This document shows, in pieces, positions 10,330 through 19,819 of a stretch of 64,000 bases of DNA. Where the stretch lies: assembly GCA_018257865.1 (NCBI GenBank), contig JAEUBA010000094.1, positions 58,865 through 122,864 of the forward strand. The letters run 5' to 3'. This stretch comes from Stereocaulon alpinum. Taxonomy: Eukaryota > Ascomycota > Lecanoromycetes > Lecanorales > Stereocaulaceae. The translations under genes were made by a program, and so were the position numbers. The notes under the pieces were generated by a model. That model ran no database searches, was not told the origin of the DNA, and worked only from the letters and a program-made list of their open reading frames with translations. How positions within the stretch are numbered: the first letter of the stretch is position 1; each line of letters opens with the position of its first letter.

Positions 10330-12240
10330 ATCGATATATACTAACCGAAGAAGAAGAGGTAGCCCTCTTAAATTTTATTAATAACTATACCGAACTTAGC
10401 TTTCTATCTTATATAAAGATAATCCGTAAGAAGATTTAGCTTATCCTAAAAGACCGTCCTATATAGCCTAAGGTCTATAATATAGGGAAGTATTTCGTAA
10501 CTTATTTTCTTAACTAATACCCTAACTACTATACTAAATTCCTAAGATCCCTAGACGCCGATTAATAGTAGAATACTAATAAGGATATATTTTAAGATTA
10601 GTTTAAACTCTTCTAAAGGACTTATAATTAATATAGGATCCCCTTAGGTAATATCTTTAATATAGATAAGAAGGGCTTTATAATAGGGGTATATAGTAAG
10701 ATCTATAAAGTTATTATTCGTAAGACTAGTAAGGGATCCTTAGTATATTCTAGTAACTATATATAGGCGACTACTATTAAGTATTACTTAACTAGAGGTA
10801 ATATAATTTAACTAATAATAATTATCTTATTAGGAAAGCTGATTATAAAGTTTTAGGAGAGAGCTTTTCCGTAAGTAACTTTCGGAGTTAGCGATAACGG
10901 TTAGACTAATAGTTAATATAGTCTCTACTAGCTTAAAGAGATATTTAATCCTTAGACCTATTACCTTATAGGACCTTATATACTATTAATAGATAGTTAT
11001 TCGTCTTATATTAGTCCGGGTTTTATTAAATATTACTAGGTGTATAATATTATCCCCCTTTACCTACCGCCTTATACTACCTACTTCTTATAACTACTAG
11101 ATATAGGTTACTTCGGGCCCTTAGGGACTACTTATAGAAGATAACTAGAAGCTTAAAATAAGACTAGTTAGGTTTTTATTACTAAAACTAACTTTCTAAG
11201 TTTCTTAGTATATATATAGTAGGAGGCCTTTACTTAATAAAATATTATATCTACTTAGAGTAAGAGTAGTAGGTCTATTATATTATCCTATAAATATACT
11301 TAACTAACCTTCTATTATAGGTCTTTATCCTCTCGATCCTTAAAAGCCCCTTAAACAAATAATCCTAGTAAAAAATCTAAATACTATAAAAACTCTAATA
11401 TCTACTACCTAATATCTATCTCCTATATTTTCTTCCTCCCTATATACTATATTAACTAGTACGCCTTAGGACTAATAAAATACCTATAAACTCCTTATAA
11501 TAAACGTACTTTCTACTCCTAAGACTTATAATAAGTAGGAGGCGCTATATAACCTATCGCTTAAGGGAATTAGAAAGCCTAATAATAAGCTAAGGATCGA
11601 AAAAATCTATAAAAGTATATATATACTATTTACCGACCGCCTCCTTTTATAAGATACTAATTATATACTATTTAAAGCTAATCTCTCTAAGGAAGAATAT
11701 AAGTATAAGCGAAATAACCCTTTAAGTTAGACTTCTTTTAGGATTATATTTAGAAGAGTACTTATACTAGCGATAGTAAGAGAGTACTATTAAAAGGAAG
11801 CTAAAGATAAGGCTATAGCTATAGTAAAAATAAAGCTTATCTAAGTAAGGAAGCTTACTACTTTTATTAAGAAGGAAGATTTTACTACCTATAAGGCTAT
11901 AATAGCTATAGATAGATAGCGACGTCTTATTACTAAAGTAGGTAAGTAATATATAATTAAAGTATAAGCTTAGATTACTATAGTTAAGAAATAATAAGTT
12001 ATTAAGTAAAAGAAGCGTATTATAGAGGAAAAGGACTATTAGCGAGTACTCTAAGTAAGTATACTACCGCTAGCTAAGCGTTAATAAGAGGATTAATAAA
12101 AGGAGAGGTCTACTATACTAATTATATTAATCTAAGACTCTACTATATATAATTAGGAGGCGGAGTTAGTAGATCTAAGTAGAAAGGTCTAATAGCAGGT
12201 AATTTTATAGGGTAGTTAGTAGCGGCGATAGTAAGGGTAA
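10330..12240 (+). pseudogene. RIP-killed Pogo/Fot1 transposase (CENP-B HTH + DDE_1)
   Basis: One frame from about 10340 can be followed despite many TAA/TAG codons. A segment beginning TEEEE-ALLNFI suits the CENP-B/Tc5-type HTH. Then come DRP-PKVYNIGKYFVT and FNIDKKGF, the usual DDE_1 entry. Further along are SDNG (Asp codon at 10893), LLIDS followed by SP-FIKYY (Asp at 10992), and a LYLPPYTTYFL stretch ending LLDIG (Asp at 11100). The order and spacing match DDE_1 transposases of Pogo/Fot1 elements. A Lys/Glu-rich C-terminal tail runs to about 12240. The gene is dead: dozens of in-frame stops. Confidence 0.82.
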
Positions 12241-12345
12241 TAGTTATAGGCGGAAGTTATAACTATATAGGGACCTTAAGTTATATATATTTTATTATTC
12301 TAGCTATTTAGATCTTTAAGCGATTGATAATTAGTTATTTAAAAT

Positions 12346-12422
12346 ATAATATTAAGGAGTTAGTATTTTTACTAGTAATAGCCTAAAGTAGTGGTACCGG
12401 TTAAAATAGTAGTAAACCCTGT
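12346..12422 (-). repeat. Right terminal inverted repeat of element A
   Basis: Inverted partner of 8592-8667; ends CCCTGT and is followed by the TA target duplicate. Confidence 0.85.
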
Positions 12423-12506
12423 TATCGTAAGAAACAACACCATCAGTCTCTGTCCTATTCCCCAAGCGACATTAGATATTTTGCCCTTAATTTCCCGTCC
12501 TTAATC

Positions 12507-13358
12507 TCAAATCCTAGTCTCGTTACCGTCTGCTTGTCGATTAGACTGAGAGCGGAGGTAGTAACGAGGGCGGAGCTCGTATGATGTCGCTGTCGTTGTT
12601 GTTAGTCTCTTCTTTCCGCCCCGAACGCGAGTCTTGCTTTTAGAACCAGCAGCTTTGACTCTATCTGCCGCCTCACCTTCACCTGTCCGTCTATTCATAG
12701 AAGATGCCTGTCCATTTCCATGTCCGTTCCCGAGCTCTTCACCTCCCAATTGCACCACCTTCTTCTTTCTACCCTCCTCTTCCCTCTCCCTCCCATCCAA
12801 ACATCTCTTCCAATTGTACCCAGATATACAAAGTCTGCCTATACCCACCGACGCCATCAACCCCCCTATCCACCTCGTACCCGCAATCAACCCCTCTTTC
12901 CACCCCGTACCCCACCACCTCTTCTCCCCCCCTCCACCAATCCTCACCCCCTCAACCCACCCCCTCCGATCAACGCGCACCCACTCCCCCACCCTCCCCC
13001 CACCTAAAACCTCTCCCACATCTCCAGCTCCACCAAAACCCTCACTATGATTCCTCCCTCCCAGCCACTTTTTATCCCACCTATCCGCAAACTCAGACTC
13101 AAAATGCGCGCAGACGCATTGCATGCATGGATCGTTTACGCTGGGAAAGTGCGCGTCTAGTATGCAGCGAGAAGCGAGGAGCAGATAGGTGGTGTGTTTC
13201 ATCGAGGGAACGAGGAGACAGTTGGGGGTTAGGTGGTAGGGTGGGAGGGGGCAGACTGGTTGAGGTGCTGGGACGTGGTAGGAGGTTGATGTTAAGGCGG
13301 TGGCTGTGAGGGATAGTAGATGGAGGAGGAGGATGAGGAAGGGTGTGATAGTACGCAT
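12507..13358 (-). CDS. Small secreted Cys-containing protein, function unknown
   Basis: 283 aa from the ATG at 13358. The frame stays open further upstream, but without another Met that precedes a credible N-terminus. I chose this start because residues 1-22 (MRTITPFLILLLHLLSLTAT) form a clear signal peptide. Cysteines at 36, 47, 65, 78, 81 and 83 (CMQCVC) sit in a compact N-terminal region. A Gly/Arg/Trp-rich stretch follows, with an N-glycosylation site (NHS), then a strongly basic tail. No domain is recognised. The stop lies about 85 bp from the edge of element A. A secreted or cell-surface role is inferred from the signal peptide only. Confidence 0.55.
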   Translation of the reverse strand: MRTITPFLILLLHLLSLTATALTSTSYHVPAPQPVCPLPPYHLTPNCLLVPSMKHTTYLLLASRCILDAHFPSVNDPCMQCVCAHFESEFADRWDKKWLGGRNHSEGFGGAGDVGEVLGGGRVGEWVRVDRRGWVEGVRIGGGGEKRWWGTGWKEGLIAGTRWIGGLMASVGIGRLCISGYNWKRCLDGREREEEGRKKKVVQLGGEELGNGHGNGQASSMNRRTGEGEAADRVKAAGSKSKTRVRGGKKRLTTTTATSYELRPRYYLRSQSNRQADGNETRI

Positions 13359-13960
13359 ATCAGCTGCTGCTGGTAGTGCTGTTGGTGGCTTTGATAGAAG
13401 TGGTGTTATCGCCTGGTGGTGGTGAGTGGTATCGATCGGATTGTTCTGACTATGGTAGCTGGTGAGTGTCGATGCTATCAGTAAACCCGGTCTAATGTAC
13501 GGCCTGACGCTGTCGTCTAATGTCAACCTTGCTGCTGTGTTGTAACTGTGGCCGGAGCAACGGACAGCGTCAAAGTGAAAGTAACTTTTGAGCTCTTGTT
13601 GCCAAAGACGGACGTAGAATTGAGGAGAATGGTATAGAAGAGGAATACTGGTGGCAGCAAGGTACGTGATATAGCCAACTGGTCCAATTGCGTTGTCTTG
13701 CAGCGATATATCAGAAGCTATTGATCAAGAGAAACAATAAAAAGGCGAACAAAGAATCTGTTTTATCAATGTCTTGTAAAAAAGCGAGTCACGTATCGAC
13801 CTGGCTCGTGTTTCTCCACAAATGTTATATCGGACCACGTGGGACGCTGTACTGATAGATAGATCATAATTTGAAATTGACGCAACAATGGTGTCTATAG
13901 ATGGTTTTACCTTACTGTGGCGAGAAACAACGCAGGATGTCTGGAAGCAAAACCAGCCAT
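13359..13960. other. Intergenic region
   Basis: Both flanking genes are on the minus strand, so this holds the 3' end of the three-TM gene and the promoter of the secreted-protein gene. An open frame extends upstream of 13358 on the minus strand without a better start. Nothing else is visible. Confidence 0.5.
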
Positions 13961-15310
13961 TCACGGACCTCCCCACCAGTCGTGGTACGCTCGTATCTGC
14001 CCACTTGACCAGACCTTTGGCCCTCTTGCCCGCGAACGCGCCAATCCCTCATTGCTATGATTCACGTCTGTCGTCTCCGAAGATATCTCCACCTCCATCT
14101 CCTTCGCCATAGAACGCGTTACCCTCCTAGTACTGCTCTCCGCCTCTGTTCCCATTTGGCGCTGTCGCGTCTTCCTCCTTCCTACCCCCCTTGGCCTGCC
14201 GACTACCCTTCCAGCTATCGGCACCCTGTCATCTCCAATTGCGTCTCTAACAGCCACTATATCTTCAAGAGGTGGCTCGCAGAGTTCTCCCATCGTCGTT
14301 CCCTGTACTGCAATATCCGCGAAAAAACGGCCAGTGTTATGGGTTTCCCGGCGTTCGGCGATATCAAGTTCGATGATGTCTCGGATCTTCAGACAGGTTT
14401 CGTAGAGCGTCCATCGTTCCAAACCTCGCTGCCGTCCCTCAGCGAGAACCCATCTCCTAAACAGCTTCATCATATACTGTAGGATACTTCCACTAACTTC
14501 TTCTTCCTCCAGAACAAGATATCTCACTTCTTTCATTTCAAACACCCTTGACCCCCACCCCCCTCTCGGCTTCATAGCCGGCGGAAAGTCAACCCTCTTC
14601 TCTCTCAACCAAACAACAGCAACAATATCCCCCACCTCAAAGACAAAAAACCCCCAAATCACCACCAAACACCCCACCCACAGCAAATCCTCCCAACTTC
14701 CCCACGGCCTCAAATACACATAATAACCGCCCAATCCACCCCATCCCCCAATCAATCCCCCAAACCAAAGAAACGCGAACATAGCGCGCCGTTCTGCGCG
14801 CTTATCTTGCTGGAATGTAATGCGCTCTAGCATGTCCTGTTGCTTGTCCCATACTGTTTGATGATCACCGTATTCGGATAGGAGGAGGCGGGATCGAATT
14901 TCACGCCACTCGGCTTTGTCGTGCGCGAGGGTTGGGGAGTCGTTTGGGTTTTCGGCGAGAACGTCGTCTTTATCCTTGCTTTTTTCTTCTCCCTCCATCA
15001 CTTTAACTTGGCGCTTGCGCAGAGGTCGCCATCCACCAATCAGCAAGCCAACCATGCACACAAACATTGAAACGAAGACAACAATCCAATAATAGCGCTG
15101 GCGTAGCACCCATTCCCAACATCGCAACAACCACTGCCGCTCCAACTCCTCCTCTCTTGCCGGTTGACGTACTGAATCCGGCCCACCCGTCGATGCATCC
15201 CAGCGTAAGGTCGGATCATATCGCTTTGGAAGGCGTGGTCTTGGGTCCTGGGCCTGAGATGGCCAGACGGTACGTGTTTGATCGACTTTCAATGCTTGAG
15301 ATGGACGCAT
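13961..15310 (-). CDS. Predicted three-TM membrane protein, function unknown
   Basis: Intronless, 449 aa, ATG at 15310. Hydrophobic segments at about 73-94 (WIVVFVSMFVCMVGLLIGGW), 177-200 (Gly/Trp-rich, FLWFGGLIGGWGG) and 207-234 suggest three membrane spans. A charged soluble stretch of about 80 residues lies between TM1 and TM2. The roughly 215-residue C-terminal part is soluble, with an acidic YLVLEEEEV motif and a basic Arg-rich stretch (about 370-410) that could be nuclear-localising or disordered. I recognise no family. Length, single long frame and coherent hydropathy make it a convincing gene. Confidence 0.7.
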   Translation of the reverse strand: MRPSQALKVDQTRTVWPSQAQDPRPRLPKRYDPTLRWDASTGGPDSVRQPAREEELERQWLLRCWEWVLRQRYYWIVVFVSMFVCMVGLLIGGWRPLRKRQVKVMEGEEKSKDKDDVLAENPNDSPTLAHDKAEWREIRSRLLLSEYGDHQTVWDKQQDMLERITFQQDKRAERRAMFAFLWFGGLIGGWGGLGGYYVYLRPWGSWEDLLWVGCLVVIWGFFVFEVGDIVAVVWLREKRVDFPPAMKPRGGWGSRVFEMKEVRYLVLEEEEVSGSILQYMMKLFRRWVLAEGRQRGLERWTLYETCLKIRDIIELDIAERRETHNTGRFFADIAVQGTTMGELCEPPLEDIVAVRDAIGDDRVPIAGRVVGRPRGVGRRKTRQRQMGTEAESSTRRVTRSMAKEMEVEISSETTDVNHSNEGLARSRARGPKVWSSGQIRAYHDWWGGP

Positions 15311-15981
15311 GATTGTCTGCCTTTTGTTTTTTCTGTTTGATCGTTGAATCCCAATGGACGATGATTGAAGAACGCGAGGTTGACGGACTTGCGCATGTCA
15401 TGTTGAGTCAAAAGTGTGCGATCGGTTTTTCTGGAGCTGGGATAGCGCAGCGGGCGAACAAAGAGATTCCGGAGAGTAGATGTAATCGTCCGCATGCGGA
15501 AGGGAACGTGGAGCAACTGAGACAAAGGAAACGAAACCGGCAGCACTCTCGATTGTTCTTTCAACGAATTATTGTACTTGCGAGTGTCAGATGGCTTTGC
15601 ACATTGGAACTTAAAAAAGCATAGCCGTTTGCAAGCGTATATACTGCACACGACACGCTCTATTCGTCACGTGCATGTCAAACTTCCATATCGCTATGAA
15701 TAACCATCCTATTTGTCAATGCTAACATTCTATACCATTGGTGGGGGTGAACATAATAGGCTCATCTCTAACATGATAGAAGATAGATGGAACATACGCA
15801 CTGTATGAAGAAGTAAGGTACGGGCGAGTATAGCGCCAAGATAGATAAACCTATAGTAAAGATACAAGCTAGAACTAAATCTAGTATCCAATAACCTTTC
15901 AGTACCTAGAAGAAACACTATTCTGCGAGCGTGCTGCGCTACAGACTTAGGAGCGGCGGAATTCGCAATACTCCCTACCTA

Positions 15982-15993
15982 ATCACGCGTGAT
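15982..15993. repeat. 12-bp palindrome ATCACGCGTGAT, exact copy
   Basis: Exact copy. An 11/12 copy follows 55 bp downstream. Confidence 0.8.
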
Positions 15994-16036
15994 CTACCAT
16001 TGAAATAGGTCTCGAAGCTAGGATAGTTATTGTTGG

Positions 16037-16048
16037 GTCACGCGTGAT
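16037..16048. repeat. 12-bp palindrome, one-mismatch copy (GTCACGCGTGAT)
   Basis: Only the first base differs; the central TCACGCGTGA core is intact. Confidence 0.7.
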
Positions 16049-16244
16049 TCGTAGCATTTCAATCCAAGATACGAAATGTCTCAAGTCTTAGGATATTACA
16101 AAGGATAAAAATTACGTTTAGTTGAGGAGGTAGAAGAGTAGTATCAACGGGCGATAAAGGTGAGAAGGAGAGGGTACACGCTAGACGAAAAAAGATACCG
16201 CAACACGACACGAATGTCCTCTAAAACAGGTAGGAGGAGTGCTA

Positions 16245-16256
16245 ATCACGCGTGAT
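16245..16256. repeat. 12-bp palindrome ATCACGCGTGAT, exact copy
   Basis: Exact copy, third of the cluster between 15.98 and 16.26 kb. Confidence 0.8.
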
Positions 16257-16595
16257 CAGTGTTAGTACAGCTGAATTGTTATGGTTATTCGGTTCTTGTT
16301 TGCCCATCTACCAGATCTTGTTACAGATAAGGCGGAACGAAGAGGATAGTGAAAGTAAGTAGGCGGAAAGAGTGTGTGTTGTTGCTCTTTACCGGGCTGG
16401 CAGCGGATCAAGAGTGCGTCGTGCGGTGCTAGAGGTTTGTTGCTTGGGCGATCACAGCAGCTTCTAGTGTTACAGGGTAGCAAGTTTCTGTGAAGTTGGC
16501 GCTTGGGTGTCAGTAGTACGCTGTATCTACTGGTGTTTCTAGAGTTGGAGGTACATCTTACACTGGACTGGCCCAGTCAACTACGCGACCTTGGC

Positions 16596-18302
16596 TTATT
16601 CCACAACACCAAGCACCTCTCGCTTGAACCACGGCCAATACTGCTCATCTATCCATCTCGCCAGCCTCCTGATAGCGGCAAGATTCTGATAAACACCCGC
16701 CATAGTTCTCGTATCCCCCAGTAAGATGCTACCGAGAATCTCAATCCTCCGCTTCGGCACTCTGTGTTCCACTTCTTCTGTATCCTCAGCAGCAGCCTCT
16801 ACCAGAGCACTATCATCGTCCGAGGTCTCCTTCATTACAGCAATGACCATTGACCAAGTATGTCCCTGAACAATGACGCCGAGCAGGCATGGAAGCTTCG
16901 TATGTTCATTCGTCAGCTGCAGGAGCTTGGCGAAATGCGCTGAAAGCCAGGCGCTAACTTGAACCTGTGCGGTATCTCCCCCTTCGCCTTCACGTTTGGT
17001 CTCAAAGCTGACACCGATAGGAGAGAAGCGTATCCATTCTGCGGAACTCTGGTTGATTGACGACTTTGAGCTTGGAGAGGCAACTTTGGCAACGAGGCGT
17101 CCTCGAATGGGTTGGAGAGGATCGACAACCATGGCGAAGTCGACGACCTTGCCTTGCATCGGGCCCGTCATGACATCTAGTGGTAGGAGTGAGGTGTCTG
17201 TAATGCGAGCAGTGGTAACGTCGACGTAGGTAATCCCTCGTGACTCCCATTGGCCTCGTAGCGCAAGCGAGAGCAGTCTGGAGTGTACCTCGGCATTCCA
17301 AGAAGCTTCGGGAAGGTCTCTTTCCTGGCACTTCAGTGCGCTTTGCCATATTTCCACAGCTCTTACCCATTCATCCTCGTAACTCAGTGTTCCCAATGTC
17401 GGATCCGTTATGTGCTCCACCTCATCCTCTTCTTGCAAATCGATAGAGTCAACTTCCTCTCCCATTCCTCTCATCTTGTCTGCAACCGCAATTGGTAGTA
17501 TGCCCCGGCCCTTGTGTATTTTCCCCATATCATTGTACAAGCGTCTTATTTCTTGTGGAATCTCTGTGCCCCTGCCGCCGAGAACTTTCCTTTCCACCGG
17601 TATTGCCGCAAACCTCAAATCGCCCATGCGAGATATCTTCCTTGGACTACCACCACGACCACGACGAGACGTGGGAGAGCCGCCAGTAGATTGAGATGTA
17701 GAGCTGGCGTAGGAGTTTTCGGATCGAGGAGGATGTGGGCGAGGGATGGGCTCGCTGGGGTTAAGAGGGGGTGGTATGCCAAGTATTGGACCTCGAGGTG
17801 TCTGTTCCGGATCGAAGGGATTATAGGCAACCTGTTTCGTAGGACTCTCCGAATCAGAAGACTCTTCGAAGCCTTGAGATGGTGCTTTACGTTTCAATCT
17901 AGAATCTTGTCGAGTAGGCAACGTACGCATATCATCAATGTTGCTCGTAGACATATGACTATCCACGTTCAGGTGGCTGTCAATTGTGCGAATATTGGTC
18001 CTTATTGGTAGAGTATCGTCCTTCATGTTCTGCTTGTCCTTGTGTATCCGTGCAGATTGGCGGATTGGCGATGCCATCTTGTTGCCCGTGCTAGGGCCTA
18101 GTTTTGGGCGCTTCTTGGGAAGTAGGGATCCAGATGCTGTAACACCTGTGGTGTATGTGCGTCTGCTTCTTTTGGTGCCTTGCGCATAGATGGCAATGGA
18201 CTCTTCGCGCTGATAGTATTGAGGGTCGGGCTGGCGGGCAAGCCAGGTGCAGATGCAGCTAGCTACACTAGAATGATAGCTTTGTAGAGATTCTGCTGGC
18301 AT
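16596..18302 (-). CDS. PD-(D/E)XK nuclease-like domain protein
   Basis: Intronless, 568 aa, ATG at 18302. Residues about 250-568 match the fungal PD-(D/E)XK nuclease-like family: IPQEIRRLYNDM, then W335-N-A-E338-V-H, YVDVTTARI, G-VVDFAMVVDP (D388), SIN, F-E434-T-K436-R, the VSAWLSAHFAKL helix, LLGVIVQGHTW and a terminal YWPWFKREVL. E338, D388 and E434-x-K436 fit the catalytic core, so the active site looks intact. The N-terminal 240 residues are disordered and basic, with an SRRGRGGSPRK stretch, after a short CICTWLARQPDPQYY segment. The family is widespread and expanded in Pezizomycotina; the biological role and substrate are not established. Nuclear location is inferred from the basic N-terminus. 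Confidence 0.82.
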   Translation of the reverse strand: MPAESLQSYHSSVASCICTWLARQPDPQYYQREESIAIYAQGTKRSRRTYTTGVTASGSLLPKKRPKLGPSTGNKMASPIRQSARIHKDKQNMKDDTLPIRTNIRTIDSHLNVDSHMSTSNIDDMRTLPTRQDSRLKRKAPSQGFEESSDSESPTKQVAYNPFDPEQTPRGPILGIPPPLNPSEPIPRPHPPRSENSYASSTSQSTGGSPTSRRGRGGSPRKISRMGDLRFAAIPVERKVLGGRGTEIPQEIRRLYNDMGKIHKGRGILPIAVADKMRGMGEEVDSIDLQEEDEVEHITDPTLGTLSYEDEWVRAVEIWQSALKCQERDLPEASWNAEVHSRLLSLALRGQWESRGITYVDVTTARITDTSLLPLDVMTGPMQGKVVDFAMVVDPLQPIRGRLVAKVASPSSKSSINQSSAEWIRFSPIGVSFETKREGEGGDTAQVQVSAWLSAHFAKLLQLTNEHTKLPCLLGVIVQGHTWSMVIAVMKETSDDDSALVEAAAEDTEEVEHRVPKRRIEILGSILLGDTRTMAGVYQNLAAIRRLARWIDEQYWPWFKREVLGVVE

Positions 18303-18792
18303 AACTCGCAGTATTGGAGCAGACAGTGTCGTCGCAATTATACCGCGTAGGAGGACAATGTTGACAATTGCATGGAGTAAACGATGTTGCTAGCAGCAAC
18401 AAGCTGCGGGTTAGGCCCTCAAGGACTTGATATACCCGATATCTCCGAACAGTGTGCCGCGAATCGCGCGGCAGTGACGAAGACTGCCCACAGTTACATG
18501 TTGGGCAGAATGGAGTATCAATATCACACCAGTATTGGTTTCAGCAATATGTAGGGAATTGTAAGACGCAAGCCATCCGGCAACGGTTCTACTAGGTCTC
18601 TCTATTCAAGGTATTATCACTGGTCGTGCTTAATCTCCGCTCGAATTGGTATCCTAGCCCAGCAATCGAGGTTGGTACTCCGTCTCACGGAATCTAAGAC
18701 TATACTCATATTCGCTCAATTACTCCAGTAAATTCCAGAGCGCTGCTTCACGAAAAGGATGGCCTTTATTGCCTGGACAATGCACAGCCTCG

Positions 18793-18804
18793 ATCACGCG
18801 TGAT
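18793..18804. repeat. 12-bp palindrome ATCACGCGTGAT, exact copy of tight pair
   Basis: Exact copy, separated by only 6 bp from a second exact copy (18 bp start to start). It lies 491 bp upstream of the nuclease-like start codon. Confidence 0.85.
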
Positions 18805-18810
18805 CGGCCA

Positions 18811-18822
18811 ATCACGCGTGAT
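18811..18822. repeat. 12-bp palindrome ATCACGCGTGAT, exact copy of tight pair
   Basis: Second member of the tandem pair with 18793-18804; start-to-start spacing is close to two helical turns. Confidence 0.85.
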
Positions 18823-19819
18823 CAGAGGTGAGTTATAGGTGAAGCGGTTTCAGTGATATATAGGAATACGTGTGGCAAGTATCATAATAAGTACGTCTAA
18901 GGAATTAAGTTATGTTTCTATCAGCCGGTGTTGATCCGAGGCTTGGGATATAGTGACACTCTTGACGAGCAAGAGACTGTTGTAATATCTGCGAGGCGCA
19001 TCCTCTCCCATTCCCTGTCCCTCTACCTGTCTCTCTTGAGCCTCGCGACTGCCCTATGGTACAGGCGTATAACTAGTTGCTGACAACAGATTCATGTCCT
19101 CAGATACTTTATCTTATCTCCGCATCTGAACTGAAACTTCATCTATGGCCGACGTTAGCTAACCTTGTATTGAGTCGTGTCTCTACTTGCCAACAATTCC
19201 CATGTCTCCATCTGTGTCAAAGCCCTACCGCTCACAATGGCCTCCTTGGAAGCTATGATCTCCACTAACCGCGGTTACAAGACCAGCTTTCCAACACCCA
19301 GGCTATTCTAAAGACTTCAAGCAGAAGACTATTTCCATGAAGCACGCGCCTGGTTGTGCTGACAGTAGCTTGTACTCGAGCACGGCACTCCGCTCATACG
19401 ATGTCATTTCTACTTTCTCGCTGTTACTAGATGGACGAGCCTGCCCTAGAGAAGTAATGTCTTGCGTATCGCAATGCTCATGCGTATCTTTAAGGTTGTC
19501 GCGAATCCGTTGAGCGAGTCATTTCTTTCTACTCGAACCACTATCCTTCGAAGCACAACGATTTCCTTGAGCTTCTTGCCTATGTACCACAGATTCTTCT
19601 TGCAATTAGGAAGTCTTGGAGAGTCTATGTTTGGATCTCCTTGGTATACTTAAAAGGGCCAGACATGCTACTATCGTGCATGCTGTAGAATCAGTAAGTA
19701 TATAAGGATCACATTAAATTCTATTACTCTTTCTAATGATTTTAAATTTCAGAGTACAAACCGCTATTGAAAGTAAAGGAATTCCTTCGAGCTCCACAGA
19801 TCTATTCTTCTGGGTTTAT

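Larger units (their letters stand above)
8592..12422 (+). mobile_element. Element A: RIP-destroyed Fot1/Pogo-type DNA transposon
   Basis: The 3.83-kb block is bounded by terminal inverted repeats of about 76 bp starting ACAGGRTTTACTACTATTTT and by TA duplications at 8590-8591 and 12423-12424. TA duplication plus the transposase type place it in the Tc1/mariner superfamily, Fot1/Pogo branch (established for the family). CA and TG dinucleotides are nearly absent inside, and stop codons TAA/TAG fall where Gln or Trp is expected, which is classic RIP. It is longer than the roughly 1.9 kb typical of Fot1. About 1.7 kb upstream of the transposase holds a second decayed open-frame-like segment (about 9600-10170) that I could not identify. 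Confidence 0.85.
15311..16595. other. Intergenic region with three palindrome copies
   Basis: It should contain the promoter of the three-TM gene (right after 15310) and the 3' end of the nuclease-like gene. It contains palindrome copies at 15982, 16037 and 16245. No gene is supportable; the longest open frames overlap the start of the three-TM gene and look like UTR. Confidence 0.5.
18303..19819. other. Intergenic region with a tight palindrome pair
   Basis: It contains the promoter of the nuclease-like gene and the 3' flank of the Ser/Thr-rich gene. The palindromes at 18793 and 18811 are the main feature. Small open frames near 19077-19653 have no supporting features. Confidence 0.5.

Noticed and set aside
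12634..13309. Long plus-strand open frames opposite the secreted-protein gene
   Set aside because: Pro/Ser/His-rich antisense shadows of the Gly/Arg-rich minus-strand gene.
18793..18822. A MITE formed by the paired palindromes
   Set aside because: The two copies enclose only 6 bp and no target duplication or internal sequence is visible.
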